NCBI GenBank assembly: GCA_933228675.1
Contig: OW121741.1
Coordinates: forward strand, 80,550,104 to 80,614,103
Origin: Stomorhina lunata
Lineage: Eukaryota > Arthropoda > Insecta > Diptera > Rhiniidae
Direction of reading: 5' to 3'
DNA length: 64,000 nt
Part shown: in pieces, positions 1-10,300 of the stretch
Numbering within the stretch: position 1 is the stretch's first letter
Layout of the letters: every line of letters begins with the position of its first letter
The notes under the pieces: model-generated
What the model was told of the DNA's origin: nothing
What the model saw: only the letters and a program-made list of their open reading frames with translations
Database searches by the model: none
Position numbers and translations under genes: made by a program

Positions 1-378
1 CACAAAAATTCAAAAAGAAAAGTGGATTTATGTCCGTCTGTCCATCATATAAAATCATGAGAGCTCCTTAACTACAAGACCTAGTAAGACTAAATTAAGC
101 ACAAGGAAGTCTTATGCCAATGCCAGCCAGTGTGCAAAATTTTGTCACAATCGGTCACCATTTGACCATAGCTCCCATATAAAAAACTTATGGAAACACA
201 AAAATACATAAAGAAAAGGTTGTTTATGTCCGTCTGTCCGTCAGATAAAAGCAAGATAGCGCCTTAACAAAAAGAGCTAGAGGGACAAAATTTTACAAAA
301 GTAAGATGTGTGTTGAAAATGGACAAAATCGGTTCAAATGTAGTTAGAGCTCCCATATAACCCCGCCCGGGAAACACA

Positions 379-589
379 TTAACCCCTTGACTCGTGGTAT
401 AATTTCTGTGCCAAACATGATTATCACGAGTCTTACTCGTGGTACAATTTCTGTGCCTAACATGATTATCTCGAGTCTGACTCGTTTTGCGGCTGTTCTC
501 AAGCATCAAAACTGGTTTGTTTAGTGCAAATTGTGTGCGAACAGTTTGAAGCGAACTTCTTTGCGCTAATTGATACGTCAAGGGGTTAA
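379..589. mobile_element. piggyBac-type MITE with TTAA target duplication
   Basis: TTAA at 379-382 and 586-589 flank a 203-bp insert whose ends are inverted repeats: TTAACCCCTTGAC on the left, GTCAAGGGGTTAA on the right. The related family B copy near 54030 lacks the insert and reads straight through (ACATTAGTGCTGATAA), so the boundaries come from an empty-site comparison. TTAA duplication with CCC-starting ends is the hallmark of piggyBac-type elements. The left half contains two direct copies of a ~46-bp unit beginning ACTCGTGGTA. There is no open reading frame, so it would depend on a transposase supplied elsewhere. Confidence 0.85.
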
Positions 590-897
590 TGCTGATAAAT
601 TGAATACGATTATAATAGCTATGGATTAAATTTAAAATAGGGAAGTTTTATACAATTCTTGATCAGTTTATCAAATTTTATAGGAATCGGTCCATATTTG
701 ACTTTAGCTTTCATATAAAAAACACTTACGGAAACCAAAAATTTTAGCAAAGGCCAGTTAAATGCTATTAAATTATAAACTATGATAGCTATGGCCACTA
801 AAGAATAAGCTCTATATATATACCAGAAAGTGTGTAAAATTTTGTTACAATCGGTCAACATTTGGCTATAATTCTTTTATATGTAACATCCCCTTTT

Positions 898-1587
898 TAT
901 ACCCTTCACCACCATAGGTGGAAAGGGTATTATAAGTTTGTGCTTATGTTTGTAACGCATAGAAATATTTGTCTTAGACCCACCTTTTAGTATACCAATA
1001 GACTTAGAATCACTTTCTGAGTCGATTTAGCGATGTCCGTTCGTCCGTCCGTCCGTCTGGCTGGCTGGCTGGCTGGACCCCCATGTTAACCTTGTAATCA
1101 AACTACAGGTCGCAGTTCTAAAGATAATTTGATGAAATTTGGCACAGATAATTTTTTTGATAAATAAAATACTGCTTATGTAAACTTAAATCACTGTACC
1201 AAATTTCGTTGAAATCGGTCCACATTTGACCATAGCTCCCATACAAACTCTTCTTTAAAAACGCACTAAATGAGACAAAAAATCACTAAAACGCTGGTAA
1301 ATCTAAAGATAATGAAAATTTTGAGTTTATTTTTTGCATACATAATTTTTGTAACAACTGTAATCAATTTGCTAAATTTCGAGATAATCGGTCCACATTT
1401 GACCCCAGCTCTCATATAAGTCCAAATGACGGAAACAGGTTGAATATATAAATTTTGAGAAAATGTTTGTATGATGGCAAAATTTAGCAAATATTTGTCT
1501 TTATACAGGAAAAATAACACCTTTGACCTTAGTGGTGAAGGGTATCGTATGGTCGGCTTGACCGACTATAGCGCTTTCTTACTTGTT
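898..1587 (+). mobile_element. DINE-1-like element, family A, complete copy nested in family B
   Basis: The 5' end is TATACCCTTCACCACC, with a short fold (ACCATAGGTGG) and GGGTATTATAAG, then a GTCGATTTAGCGATGTCC stretch leading into GTCC/GGCT tetranucleotide repeats. The 3' end reads GTGAAGGGTATCG, a GTCGG...CCGAC hairpin, GCGCTTTCTTACTTGTT. This order matches my memory of the Drosophila DINE-1 core closely, including the 'GAGTCGATTTAGC.ATGTCCGT' block. It sits in family B between CATCCCCTTTTT and ATATCTACAATC, which are contiguous at about 54342-54362. The insertion therefore caused no visible duplication, as expected for this class. It is about 690 bp and non-coding. Confidence 0.8.
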
Positions 1588-2292
1588 ATATCTACAATCA
1601 AAAAGATTTGGAGGTACATTCATTATATTAAGATTGCACCTATGAAATTAGATAGGCATCAATCAATGTTCAGCCCAGACTTTATATATGATGAACTCAT
1701 TACGAACTCCTTACGAAATATATGGACCTGCCGTATTACTATTAACGTGTTTAGCCTAACTACATATTAAGCACAACGAAAAATATTTAACAACTAATTA
1801 ATGTAAAACTATACCCGGTTATGAGACCGAATTTTGATCAAAGTAAATACTGGGGAAACCACTAAAATATTTTTAAATGTTGAACTTTAAAGCTACGGCA
1901 ACCGAATTTAGTCCAAAGGTTTTACCAACAATACCAATAGCTTAGCGATTTTTTTAGTTTTGGTCCAGATTTTGAATTAGCTGCACCCTTGTAGATATAT
2001 GAGATATGTTTCTAAATTTAAAACAATTTGATGGTGGGTATGTAAGATTCGGCACAGCCGAATATAACACTCTTACTTGTTTAGACATCATGCTAATATT
2101 GGGAAATTTTGGAGGGCCATAAAAATAAAACGGTCGTTAACTTGACCAAACTGAGTATAGGTTTTTACCACAATTTTATAGTAGAATAGGACCCATATAG
2201 TCACGGCCTTGCAATTTTTAATAGATGTTCATTTGTTGTGTAGTGTAATAACAAAATGCTTATAAATTAATAAATTTTATTTTTTTTTACAG

Positions 2293-2326
2293 AAAGCGAT
2301 TTCACCTACTATTTGGAACAATTTAG
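2293..2326 (+). CDS. candidate 34-nt micro-exon (exon 'a' of a hypothetical host gene)
   Basis: A strong polypyrimidine tract and TTTTTTTTTACAG end at 2292, and a consensus donor GTAAGT follows at 2327. The 34 nt between are open in two frames; one reads KAISPTIWNNL with one base left over. That phase fits the candidate exons at 60163-60185 and 60526-60684. I do not recognise the peptide. The exon is short enough for such sites to arise by chance in T-rich DNA. Alternatives are a cryptic splice pair or no exon at all. No repeat family I recognise covers it, so it lies in a small island of unique DNA. Confidence 0.28.
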
Positions 2327-3090
2327 GTAAGTTAAATCGAATAATATTAATTTTTCTAGATTGGTATAAGAGTCTTAAATCTCGAATGTCTGTAATGGGA
2401 GGTACCAATAAATAATGTACCAATTTTAACAGGTTTGTTCCCAGTCTATTACTCAGACTAATTATGGTCTGAGTAATAGGCTGGTTATAGTCAGAGTTAC
2501 TGATCTAACATGCTAGCCATGTGCGATGGAAAAATATTTTTATTAAATTATTAAAATATGTAAAATAACTAGAAATTACATAAATAACTAGTTTTTTATT
2601 TATTTAAAATAAACAACATAAATACTAAATTTAAATTAAAGACATCAAAAAATGCTAATAGTAATTTATTATTGTCAATGAAATATTATGGTATTTATGA
2701 CTCCGTAATGGTCTTAACTCTTCTGAGTATTTAACAGTCAACAGGTTTTTTAAATTTATTTCTTTCTTTGGAATTCATAATTTGCTTAAAACTCGGAACC
2801 ACTCCTCCACCTCTTATGTATGTATTTTTTGCTTACCTGTTAATTTACCTGTATTTTTTTTAAATGTTTTGTATAAGATAATTAAAAAATTTACAGTCAT
2901 TAACATACGCAATTAAATTTGAAATTGTTAATTGAAATGTTTTTGAAAATTTAAATAAAAGAAAGAACAAAAAAGATTGTTAACAAAGTTTTAAAAGTTA
3001 TTTTTTACTTTTGTAAGAAATTTTATTTGCTAACAATCACAAATTATTAAGTTAATAAATTTAAGCAAAAAACAAAATTTTTTGAAATAT
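2327..3090. other. AT-rich unique stretch, no gene seen
   Basis: I see only short A/T runs and a small inverted pair around 2444-2490 (GTCTATTACTCAGAC, then TAATAGGCTGG). There is no readable frame, terminal repeat or RNA gene. Confidence 0.5.
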
Positions 3091-3204
3091 TGCTTTTAAC
3101 TTAAACTGACTTTTAGTATATAAAATACTTTACATCACTCGAATCCGATTTGATTTTTTTCGTGTAAAGGTTACTATAGAAAATTGGGAGAAATAAAGAC
3201 TTAC
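3091..3204 (+). repeat. 114-bp perfect direct repeat, copy 1
   Basis: The 114 bases from TGCTTTTAACTTAAACTGAC to ATAAAGACTTAC recur without a single difference at 4768-4881. The second copy begins at the exact right end of the C element. Between copy 1 and the left end of that element lie 264 bp of other AT-rich sequence (3205-3468), so this is not a simple target-site duplication. No reading frame crosses it. Confidence 0.9.
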
Positions 3205-3468
3205 GGTCTTATGCAAAAAAATTTAACAACGATTGGTAAACTAAAGTTTAGCAAAATTCCTTAAAGTATTATCCTAAAACGATTGTTAGCTTAACAAACC
3301 GATGTTAATCTTTTGTTAACATCAAATAATTTAAAGTAGCTGTCAACATAATTTAAAGCTACGTTGAATATTTTATTGTTTTGACAAATAATATTTTGTG
3401 AAAACTTTTAAAGAAAATATTTAAGTTTTCAGACTTTTCTAATAAAAAATAATATTTTTGCCAAATTT

Positions 3469-4767
3469 ACCCAGTAAAACTTTTCATTACCAAATAATGA
3501 GTTAAACAGTTAAACTATTGAACACGAACTACTTACTCATTCGCTGTTTAAGTCATTGCATTAACATGGGGATGTCATTGGAGGCAAGTACTTACCAATT
3601 GCAGAAAAGTAGTGACTTGGGTAAGCAATATGAAAGCAACAACAACAATAGCAACAACTTTTTTGTTGTTGTTTTATTAAAAACATATATTTTTAAACGA
3701 AATACAAAATTGTTTGTATGATCCCATGGGGGCTCGAACCCAGACCCTCCGACTGCTAGGCAGAGACTCTTCCACTGAGCTACTTCATATGTTGAAAACT
3801 TAGCAGCTTTTAATTAATATAAACAATTTTTATTTTTAGATCCAAAATCATGTGAAAATAACTTTGTTTTTCCCTGCTTTTTTTGCTTTGTTGTAATTTT
3901 TGGAAAAATATTTATACGATTTTTTGTAATTATTTTAAAACTTTTTTAAAATTATTTTAAAACTTAAACAATTTAAATGTTCTTTTTTGTATAAGTTTTT
4001 ACATATGATTGACTCTTACTTACTTAAATGTTACAACCTGTCAAGGTCAAAGTCCGAGCATATTTTAGAATTCCATGGATTTCGATCTTGTGCGAATATT
4101 CTCCAATTTTATAGGCCAAGCTTTGAAAAATGTTCCTCTACTTGGTCTTTCTATCGAAGTTTCGGACATCCTTCTCTAACATTAGGTAGTGGGACATTTC
4201 AATTCTAATTTTAACCTCTTCATTGTATTTTTTTTCAAGAGAGGGTTACTAGCCCGTAATCCTAACCCATTTTTATCGATCTTATGGGACAACTCTCGGA
4301 ACATGTTAACTCACAATATTAATGGGTGTTAAACTAGCTCCCCGGGTGATACCATGAGGAGGTGTGTGTCCACAGTTGAGATGAAGAATGACCCAGATAA
4401 GTTGGGCTTACCAAGTTAAGACCAATTAGAATCGTGTTTGGTATTCAACATCCCCTACATAATCAAAATTGACTCATGATGGTATTTTTTCATTAACGTG
4501 AGTTAGTTTTACAAATTTTTTTTACAGAAGATAATATTTAAGTTCTTAAAATTCAAAAATCATTTAAAAAGACTCTTTTTAAAAAAAAAACTAAAAAAAA
4601 ATTGTTTCCCTTGGTGGGATTTGAACCGGGGCCATTCAGTTTAAATTACCATCTTAATTACAAATAAGTACTTCGTAATAACTTATTATTTATTCGGATG
4701 GTATGTTGTAGTCGTTACAAGGTAACCAGTTATCAGAGTACTTGCCATTACCAAAGTTTTGCTGGGT
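3469..4767 (-). mobile_element. composite inverted-terminal element, family C, copy 1 (1299 bp)
   Basis: The ends are inverted repeats: ACCCAGTAAAACTTT on the left and AAAGTTTTGCTGGGT on the right. The copy at 24056-25354 has the same 1299-bp length and orientation, and a right-truncated copy lies inverted at 42854-44059. Inside, on the minus strand, the order is a B-box-like sequence (complement of GATTTGAACC, about 4618-4628), a module also found alone at 46250-46690, the 3' coding tail of a LINE (RRGCPKLR, then KDQVEEHFSKLGL; about 4020-4200), and a tRNA-like sequence with A and B boxes (3719-3790). No transposase is visible. The class is unknown: inverted ends suggest a DNA transposon that swallowed retroelement pieces. 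Confidence 0.75.
3719..3790 (-). pseudogene. tRNA-like sequence (A and B boxes) inside element C1
   Basis: On the minus strand the sequence reads TAGCTCAGTGGAAGAG (A-box and D-arm type), then CTAGCAG in the position of an anticodon loop, then GGTTCGAGCCC (B-box, T-arm). If the loop is read as in a tRNA, the anticodon would be AGC (alanine). The acceptor ends do not pair and the T stem is weak. It is therefore a decayed tRNA or a polymerase III promoter module, not a working tRNA. It is nearly identical in the other two C copies. Confidence 0.6.
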
Positions 4768-4881
4768 TGCTTTTAACTTAAACTGACTTTTAGTATATAA
4801 AATACTTTACATCACTCGAATCCGATTTGATTTTTTTCGTGTAAAGGTTACTATAGAAAATTGGGAGAAATAAAGACTTAC
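4768..4881 (+). repeat. 114-bp perfect direct repeat, copy 2
   Basis: Identical to 3091-3204. It starts at the base after the right terminus of element C1 and ends where the antisense LINE begins. Perfect identity amid decayed surroundings means the duplication or a conversion event is recent compared with its neighbours. Confidence 0.9.
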
Positions 4882-6262
4882 TTACTTAGATGGCCTATAT
4901 TTACAACCTGTTAAGGTCAAGGGCGGAGCATATTTTGGAATTCCATGTTCTTCGATCATGTGCGCAATTATCCAATTTCGCAGGCCAAGCTTTGAAAGAT
5001 TTTCCTTTACTTGGTCTTTCCATCGAAGTTTTGTACGACCTCTTCTACGAGTTTAATCGGGATCGTTTTCGAATACTTTTCTTGCTGGAGTACTTTATCC
5101 ATACGCACGACATGTTCTATCCAAAGCAGCCGCTGCTGTTAAATGATTTTTACTACGTCAATGTCATTTAAAAACTCATAAAGCATATGGTTCATTCGAT
5201 ATCGTTTGTTTTAGCAATAAATATTATTGCTAAAACAAACGGGTCCAAAGATTTTTCTTAGAATCTTCCTCTTAAAAACTCCAAAAATTGTTTCATTTGA
5301 CCGTGCAAGAGCCCATGATTCTGCAATATATGATAACGCGGGAAGTTTACGCGTTTTATAGGGAGAAGGCTTTATTTCTAAGCAGCCTGCTTAGGCCAAT
5401 ATAGCATCCGTTGGCAGGTATGATTCTACGGTTAATTTCGAAACTTATATCGTTATTTATGTTGACGGCGGTGTCAAAGTAAATAAATTATTTTACACCG
5501 TCGAAGCTATTATAGTTCTCAACAAACACATGTAGTACAATTCTTGTGGACTGTCAGCTTGTAAAAAACAGCAGTTTTATTTTTGATTCATAAACAACTA
5601 GACCTATTTTAATAGATTCCTTCTGGATATTTCAAAAGGTGGCAGTCACTTCGCGCAATGTGCGTCCCCGGATATCCAAGTGATCGGAAAACTTGAGTAG
5701 CATGTGTTATCTGTTGAATATTGTTCCAGTTGTGTTAGCATCTCGCAAGATTTTCTCTAATACACTATCGCCTTGCCTGAATCCACATTTAGTTATGAAG
5801 AACTCCTATAGGTTCTTATCTATGTTAACTGATGAGGTTGTATACGTTGATGTCATACTGCTTCGTAGGGATGCCAAACTCAGACTTTAGTTTAAATAAT
5901 TTAGTTCGTATCGAAGTGTCTATTTGTTTCCCTTGTTTCTTCTTCAGGATTTGACGTAGCTTGAAGGTCTGGTCAGTGGAAGATTTACTTGGCCTAAAGC
6001 CACATTAGTAGGTTCCAGTTATTTCGTTCACTTTGGGCTTTAGCCTTTCATACAGTATGTTCGATATGATCTCATATGAAATTGAATGGAGGCTTATATC
6101 TCTATAATTGGCACATACAGTTTTATCTCATTTTTTATGCACTGGACAAAGAATACGTTCTTTTAATCATATGATTTTTATATACTGGGACCTACGCCTT
6201 ATCAACTCATTACCTTCATCGTTGAAAAGCTTTGGCTGCAAACCAACGGCACCTGCCGCTTC
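4882..6262 (-). pseudogene. LINE (non-LTR retrotransposon) reverse transcriptase remnant
   Basis: Read on the minus strand with frame changes, the segment shows reverse transcriptase landmarks in order: AAGAVGLQPKLF near the start (6250-6215), a YRGISLLN-type block (decayed), PLTRPSSYVK-like decay of the 'TDQTFTLRQIL' region, ITKCGFRQGDS (about 5795), GRTLREVTA (about 5650), NINNDISFEINRRI (about 5450) and ILRKIFGPV (about 5250). It ends with the C-terminal tail RLLWIEHVVRMD and KDQVKENLSKLGLRNW (about 5130-4960). The catalytic YADD box is missing, and many stops and shifts break the frame. The tail type is common in insect endonuclease-reverse transcriptases; I do not assign a clade. Element B2 interrupts its 5' side. 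Plus-strand reading frames here are shadows. Confidence 0.75.
5203..5241. repeat. perfect 18-bp snap-back palindrome inside the LINE remnant
   Basis: The arms CGTTTGTTTTAGCAATAA and TTATTGCTAAAACAAACG pair perfectly around a 3-nt centre (ATA). The flanking LINE frame reads ...FGPVC on one side and ...RYRMNH on the other, so the palindrome interrupts coding sequence. It looks like a template-switch product. Confidence 0.85.
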
Positions 6263-6267
6263 GTTAT

Positions 6268-7360
6268 TATACCCACCATCAAAAAGAATGGGGGTATGTT
6301 GAGATTGTCATTCCGTTTGTAATTTCCTTAATATTGGCTTAAAAACCAATTCTTATGAAATTCTAAGACTATTGAGCGATGTCTGTCTGTCTCTACGTCC
6401 GTCTGTCTGTCTGCAAAAATATTCCTCATTTCTGAGAAAAGTTTAGTATTGAAATTGGGCGAAATCGGTTAACATTTGACCATAGCTCGGCTAATCATTT
6501 ATTTGCTAATAAATAACAAACTATAATAGCTATGATGATCAAATTTAGTATATAGAAGTTATAGCATATCAAATTTCATCTAAATCGGTTCACATTTAAC
6601 CATAGCTCCCATACAAAAAACTTAAAACAGCCTAAATTCCTCCTAAAATACACTCAAATGCCAATAAATGATAAACTGTAATAGCTTTGGCCACTAAATT
6701 TAGCACAAGGAAGTCTTATGTTAATGCCATCCAGTGCGCAAAATTCACAATCAGTCAACATTTGACCATAGCTCCCATATAAAAAACTTACGGAAACACA
6801 AAAATACAAAAAGAAAAGGGGGTTTATGTCCGTCTGTTCATCAGATAAAATCGCGATAGCGCCTTAACGAAAAGAGCTACTTTCGATATCTTGCAAAAGT
6901 GTTGTATTGGACGAAATCGGTTCACATTAATGGTGATAAATTGAATACCATTGTAATAGCTATGACGACTTAATTTAGAATAGAGAAGTTTTGTGCAACT
7001 ATTGGTCAGTATATCAAATTTTATAGGAATCGGTAGATATTTGACTGTAGCTTTTATATATAAACCAAAAAAAATATATAGCAAAGGCCAGTTTAGAAAC
7101 TATAACACCTGTGGCCACTAAATTTTGCAAGAATGAGCTGTATATAAAAGCCAGCTAGTGTGTAAAATTTTGTTACAATCGGTCAACATTTGGCTATAAT
7201 TCTTATATATATATAACATACAATCAAAAACATTCGGAGGTACAAGCATCATATTAAGATTGCACCAATATCCAGACTTTATTTACGGTAAATGCATTAG
7301 GAACTCCTAACAAAATATATGGACCTGTCGTATTACTATCAGCATATTTATCCTAAATAT
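6268..7360 (+). mobile_element. DINE-1-like element, family B, copy 2, left part
   Basis: It begins TATACCCACCATCAAAAAG and AATGGGGGTATG, the 5' end of family B, followed by a GTCT/GTCC microsatellite (about 6381-6412) and the repeated 'CATAGCTCCCATA' blocks. Homology to family B stops near 7360 and resumes at about 10530, so the 3.1-kb element between is an insertion. About 95 bp of family B sequence is missing at the junction. The element itself is inserted into the antisense LINE ending at 6262. Confidence 0.75.
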
Positions 7361-10300
7361 TAGGGTGTTTACTCGAGTTATGTTAGCTCGATTAATCGGA
7401 AAAATAAAATCGATTAATCGCTCGAGTAAAATAAAATGGCTAATTTCAAATAAAGATTTATTTGAGTAATTTTCCGCGAGTAATCGAGTTACTCGAGTAA
7501 AATTATTTCAATAATATTGTAAGTATTTTTTTTTTAATGAAACGACTAAAATTTGTCTCAGCGTAAGAGTTAAGAAGTAACTCCTAAGTTTGTGTTTTTT
7601 TTTTTTGATTACAAGTTAAGAAAAAGTTTTCTTGTTTAATGTAAATTGTTGTTATTCCCCTGCCACGCAAATAATGGCCAACTTTGGCTTGTTGTAAATA
7701 TATTGTAAATATGTTGTTGCTGAGTGGATAGCCCTTGGCCGAGAAACCTCGGGCCATTCCGGGAATGCTGTCGCAGGACTTTCAAGTATTTGCTGCTACT
7801 AATGATATATTCCATTTTATGCAATAATCAAGGGTTCAAAAGAAGACCATTCAAATTAAGTATCTACCGTTCTATGGTAAATCTTAGGCAATAATTGATG
7901 GTTCTATTATAGTTAATTTAAAGGAATAATCGAGGATTTTAATATAGTTAATTTTCCATTTATAAAATAATCGTGGATTTTAACATTGTCAATTCTAAGC
8001 AATAATTGTTACTTGTAAATTACAACTCGTAATATAGTCTATTGTGTGTATATAGTCCATTGTATGTATACTGTCCATAGTATATATATAGTCAATGTAA
8101 TTTCAGTTATAAATAGCCTAGTCTATCATAGACCTGTTTTGGTATCCAGTGTATTCGTAATTTCTACTATTGTTTATATAAAGGTCCTAATGTAATCGTA
8201 GCTCCTGTTGTAGATTAGTTGAAGGTACCATTGCAATCGAAAAACCTACTATAATCCAGTTGAAGTTTCCGATGTATTCGTAGATACTACTATAGTTTAG
8301 TTGAAGATCCCTGTGAAATCGTAGGTCCTACTATAGTAACAGTACGTCCTATTATATTTCAGTTAAAGGACGCAATGTAATCGTAGATCCTACTTTAGTC
8401 CGGTCGAAGATCCCATTGTAAACATAGGTAAAATATAGTCGTAGAGCCTACTAATCTATTAGATCAAACTCAGGATTTATGAAATCGAAAGATTTGTTTG
8501 AAGTAAATAAACTCACTTAAAATATTTAGGGTGACAATATGTTACAATTGTTAATTTGTATGTTTTTTTATGCTTTAAACTTTTTTGTTAATAAAACACT
8601 ATAATTTAAAGAAAAAAATAGTTGTATTAAAAATATACCTAGCAATATATCAAAAAAAGTAGGTTTTTAAATTTCAAGATAATCACATGAATTTATATAC
8701 ATTTTTTCAGACACATATTCAGCTATCCTTCGTGCTTCATAAAATGGCCCAAGCTATTTTGGTTCCTGAAATACACGGTGTTTTCTATAATTTTGGCTTT
8801 TAAACTAGAAGCAAATTTGGCGCTGTAACTTTCTTAATAGGTCATAAATTAAACTTTTTCAAATTTGTATAGTTAGATAAGTGTAAAAGATTTCATCACC
8901 ATAAAAAAAACATCAGTACACTTAGAGAAAAGATATGTATAAAAGATAATGCAGGAGTGAAAAAAGTATAAAATTTGCATTTAAAATGGCACAAAAGCGG
9001 ACAAAGATTTTGAGACCAAATTTTACATACAGATAGCTATTATCGATATCTAAAAATTTGATATGGCGCTTCCCGATTAAATGTTTGGTTCTTCGATAAA
9101 TTGAGAAAAACTATCAAAAAAAATGAAAAAAGGGTAAAAATTCTGCATTTTTAATATTTGTCTTCCTATAACTCATTACCTAAGAAACGCATCGAGAAGC
9201 GCCATATCAAAATTTTAGATAAACATGTTCTTAATATGTGTGCAAATTTTTCGAGAAAAATATTTAGCCATTTTTGTGCCATTTAAAAAACAAGCAAGCC
9301 TATTTGTGTCATTTTTCACTTGTTCACCTTCGAAAGACACATTGATGTATAATAACAATGTGGTACTTAAAGGTATATTGCTCAAATTCACGAACAAATA
9401 TCCTGCGGTCTACAGTGAAGCAAAAATAATATGCGATTAAATCGCGACCATTGATTTTCTTCTACATCTCAAAGTGTTTATACAGCCTACATTGAACCTC
9501 TTAAATTCGTAAAATGTAACAAGACCACAGTGGCTTCTGATCATTTTGTGTTCTAGGAATCTAAAAATTAAATATTTAGTAATATGGAAACTTGCCACCA
9601 AAAAAAAGTCCGACGAAAAAAATGTTTTCAATACCTCATCGATTTACAGCGATTATATTTTTTAAAAGTAGAGATGGAAAATGAAATGGACTTAAAAAAC
9701 AAATTAACATATTGAGAAACTAACCAATTTCGCGAAATCTGCGAAATCTGGCTAACAAGATTTTTGCATATGGATGCTGAAGTTATAGAAAAGTTAAAAA
9801 CTTTCACTTTTATATGGAATTTAAGCCATACCCTTTCTCATTACAAAAACATTATTTTTACTTCTAATATTGTAAACAGTGACTAAATTTTACACAAAAT
9901 TTTAAAACAATCGTTCAAAAAAGTATCAGAATTGGAATACTGTTAACTACTTTTGTCCCTAGAATTCTTATTTTTTGTCTGAATTTCATCGCAGATATCT
10001 CTTTTGAAAGTTTTTGAAAGCATCTATTTTTGTGTTTTTAAAAATGCTACAAAAGATTGCCGCAAGGTGGCGGTATTGACATGTTTCTTACAAATGTATC
10101 AAATACATATTATTTGGATCTTTTTCGATGTTGGTACATTCAGAAAAAAGTTAGACCAAATACTCCTGAACAAAGTCGCGGAACATTGTCAAACCAAATT
10201 TGTATCTTTTAATTATTAAAAATGCGATTTTCATATGTAACCTAAAAATAGCGCCATCTTTTAGCAGAATTTAGAAACAAAAAAGTTGTAAGACAAACAT

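Larger units (their letters stand above)
1..2082 (+). mobile_element. DINE-1-like element, family B, copy 1 (5' end outside window)
   Basis: The 3' end is clear: GGTGGGTATGTAAGATTC, then the perfect hairpin ATTCGGCACAGCCGAAT, then CACTCTTACTTGTTT at about 2065-2082. The interior holds degenerate repeats of the type 'ATCGGTCCACATTTGACC ATAGCTCCCATA' and GTCY runs (near 30-48 and 225-243). The same body occurs at 53067-54831 (complete) and, inverted, at 39238-41265. The plan (TATACCC and GTCY at the 5' end, hairpin near the 3' end, no long terminal inverted repeats) is that of non-autonomous DINE-1/Helentron elements. That class assignment is my inference. This copy is broken by a MITE at 379-589 and by a family A element at 898-1587. 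It has no coding capacity. Confidence 0.8.

Noticed and set aside
3987..4208. 73-codon frame found in two C elements (also 43414-43635)
   Set aside because: Its repetition reflects the element; the meaningful reading is the LINE tail on the opposite strand.
4890..5171. 93-codon plus-strand frame
   Set aside because: Antisense shadow of the LINE tail, which reads KDQVKENLSKLGLRNW on the minus strand.
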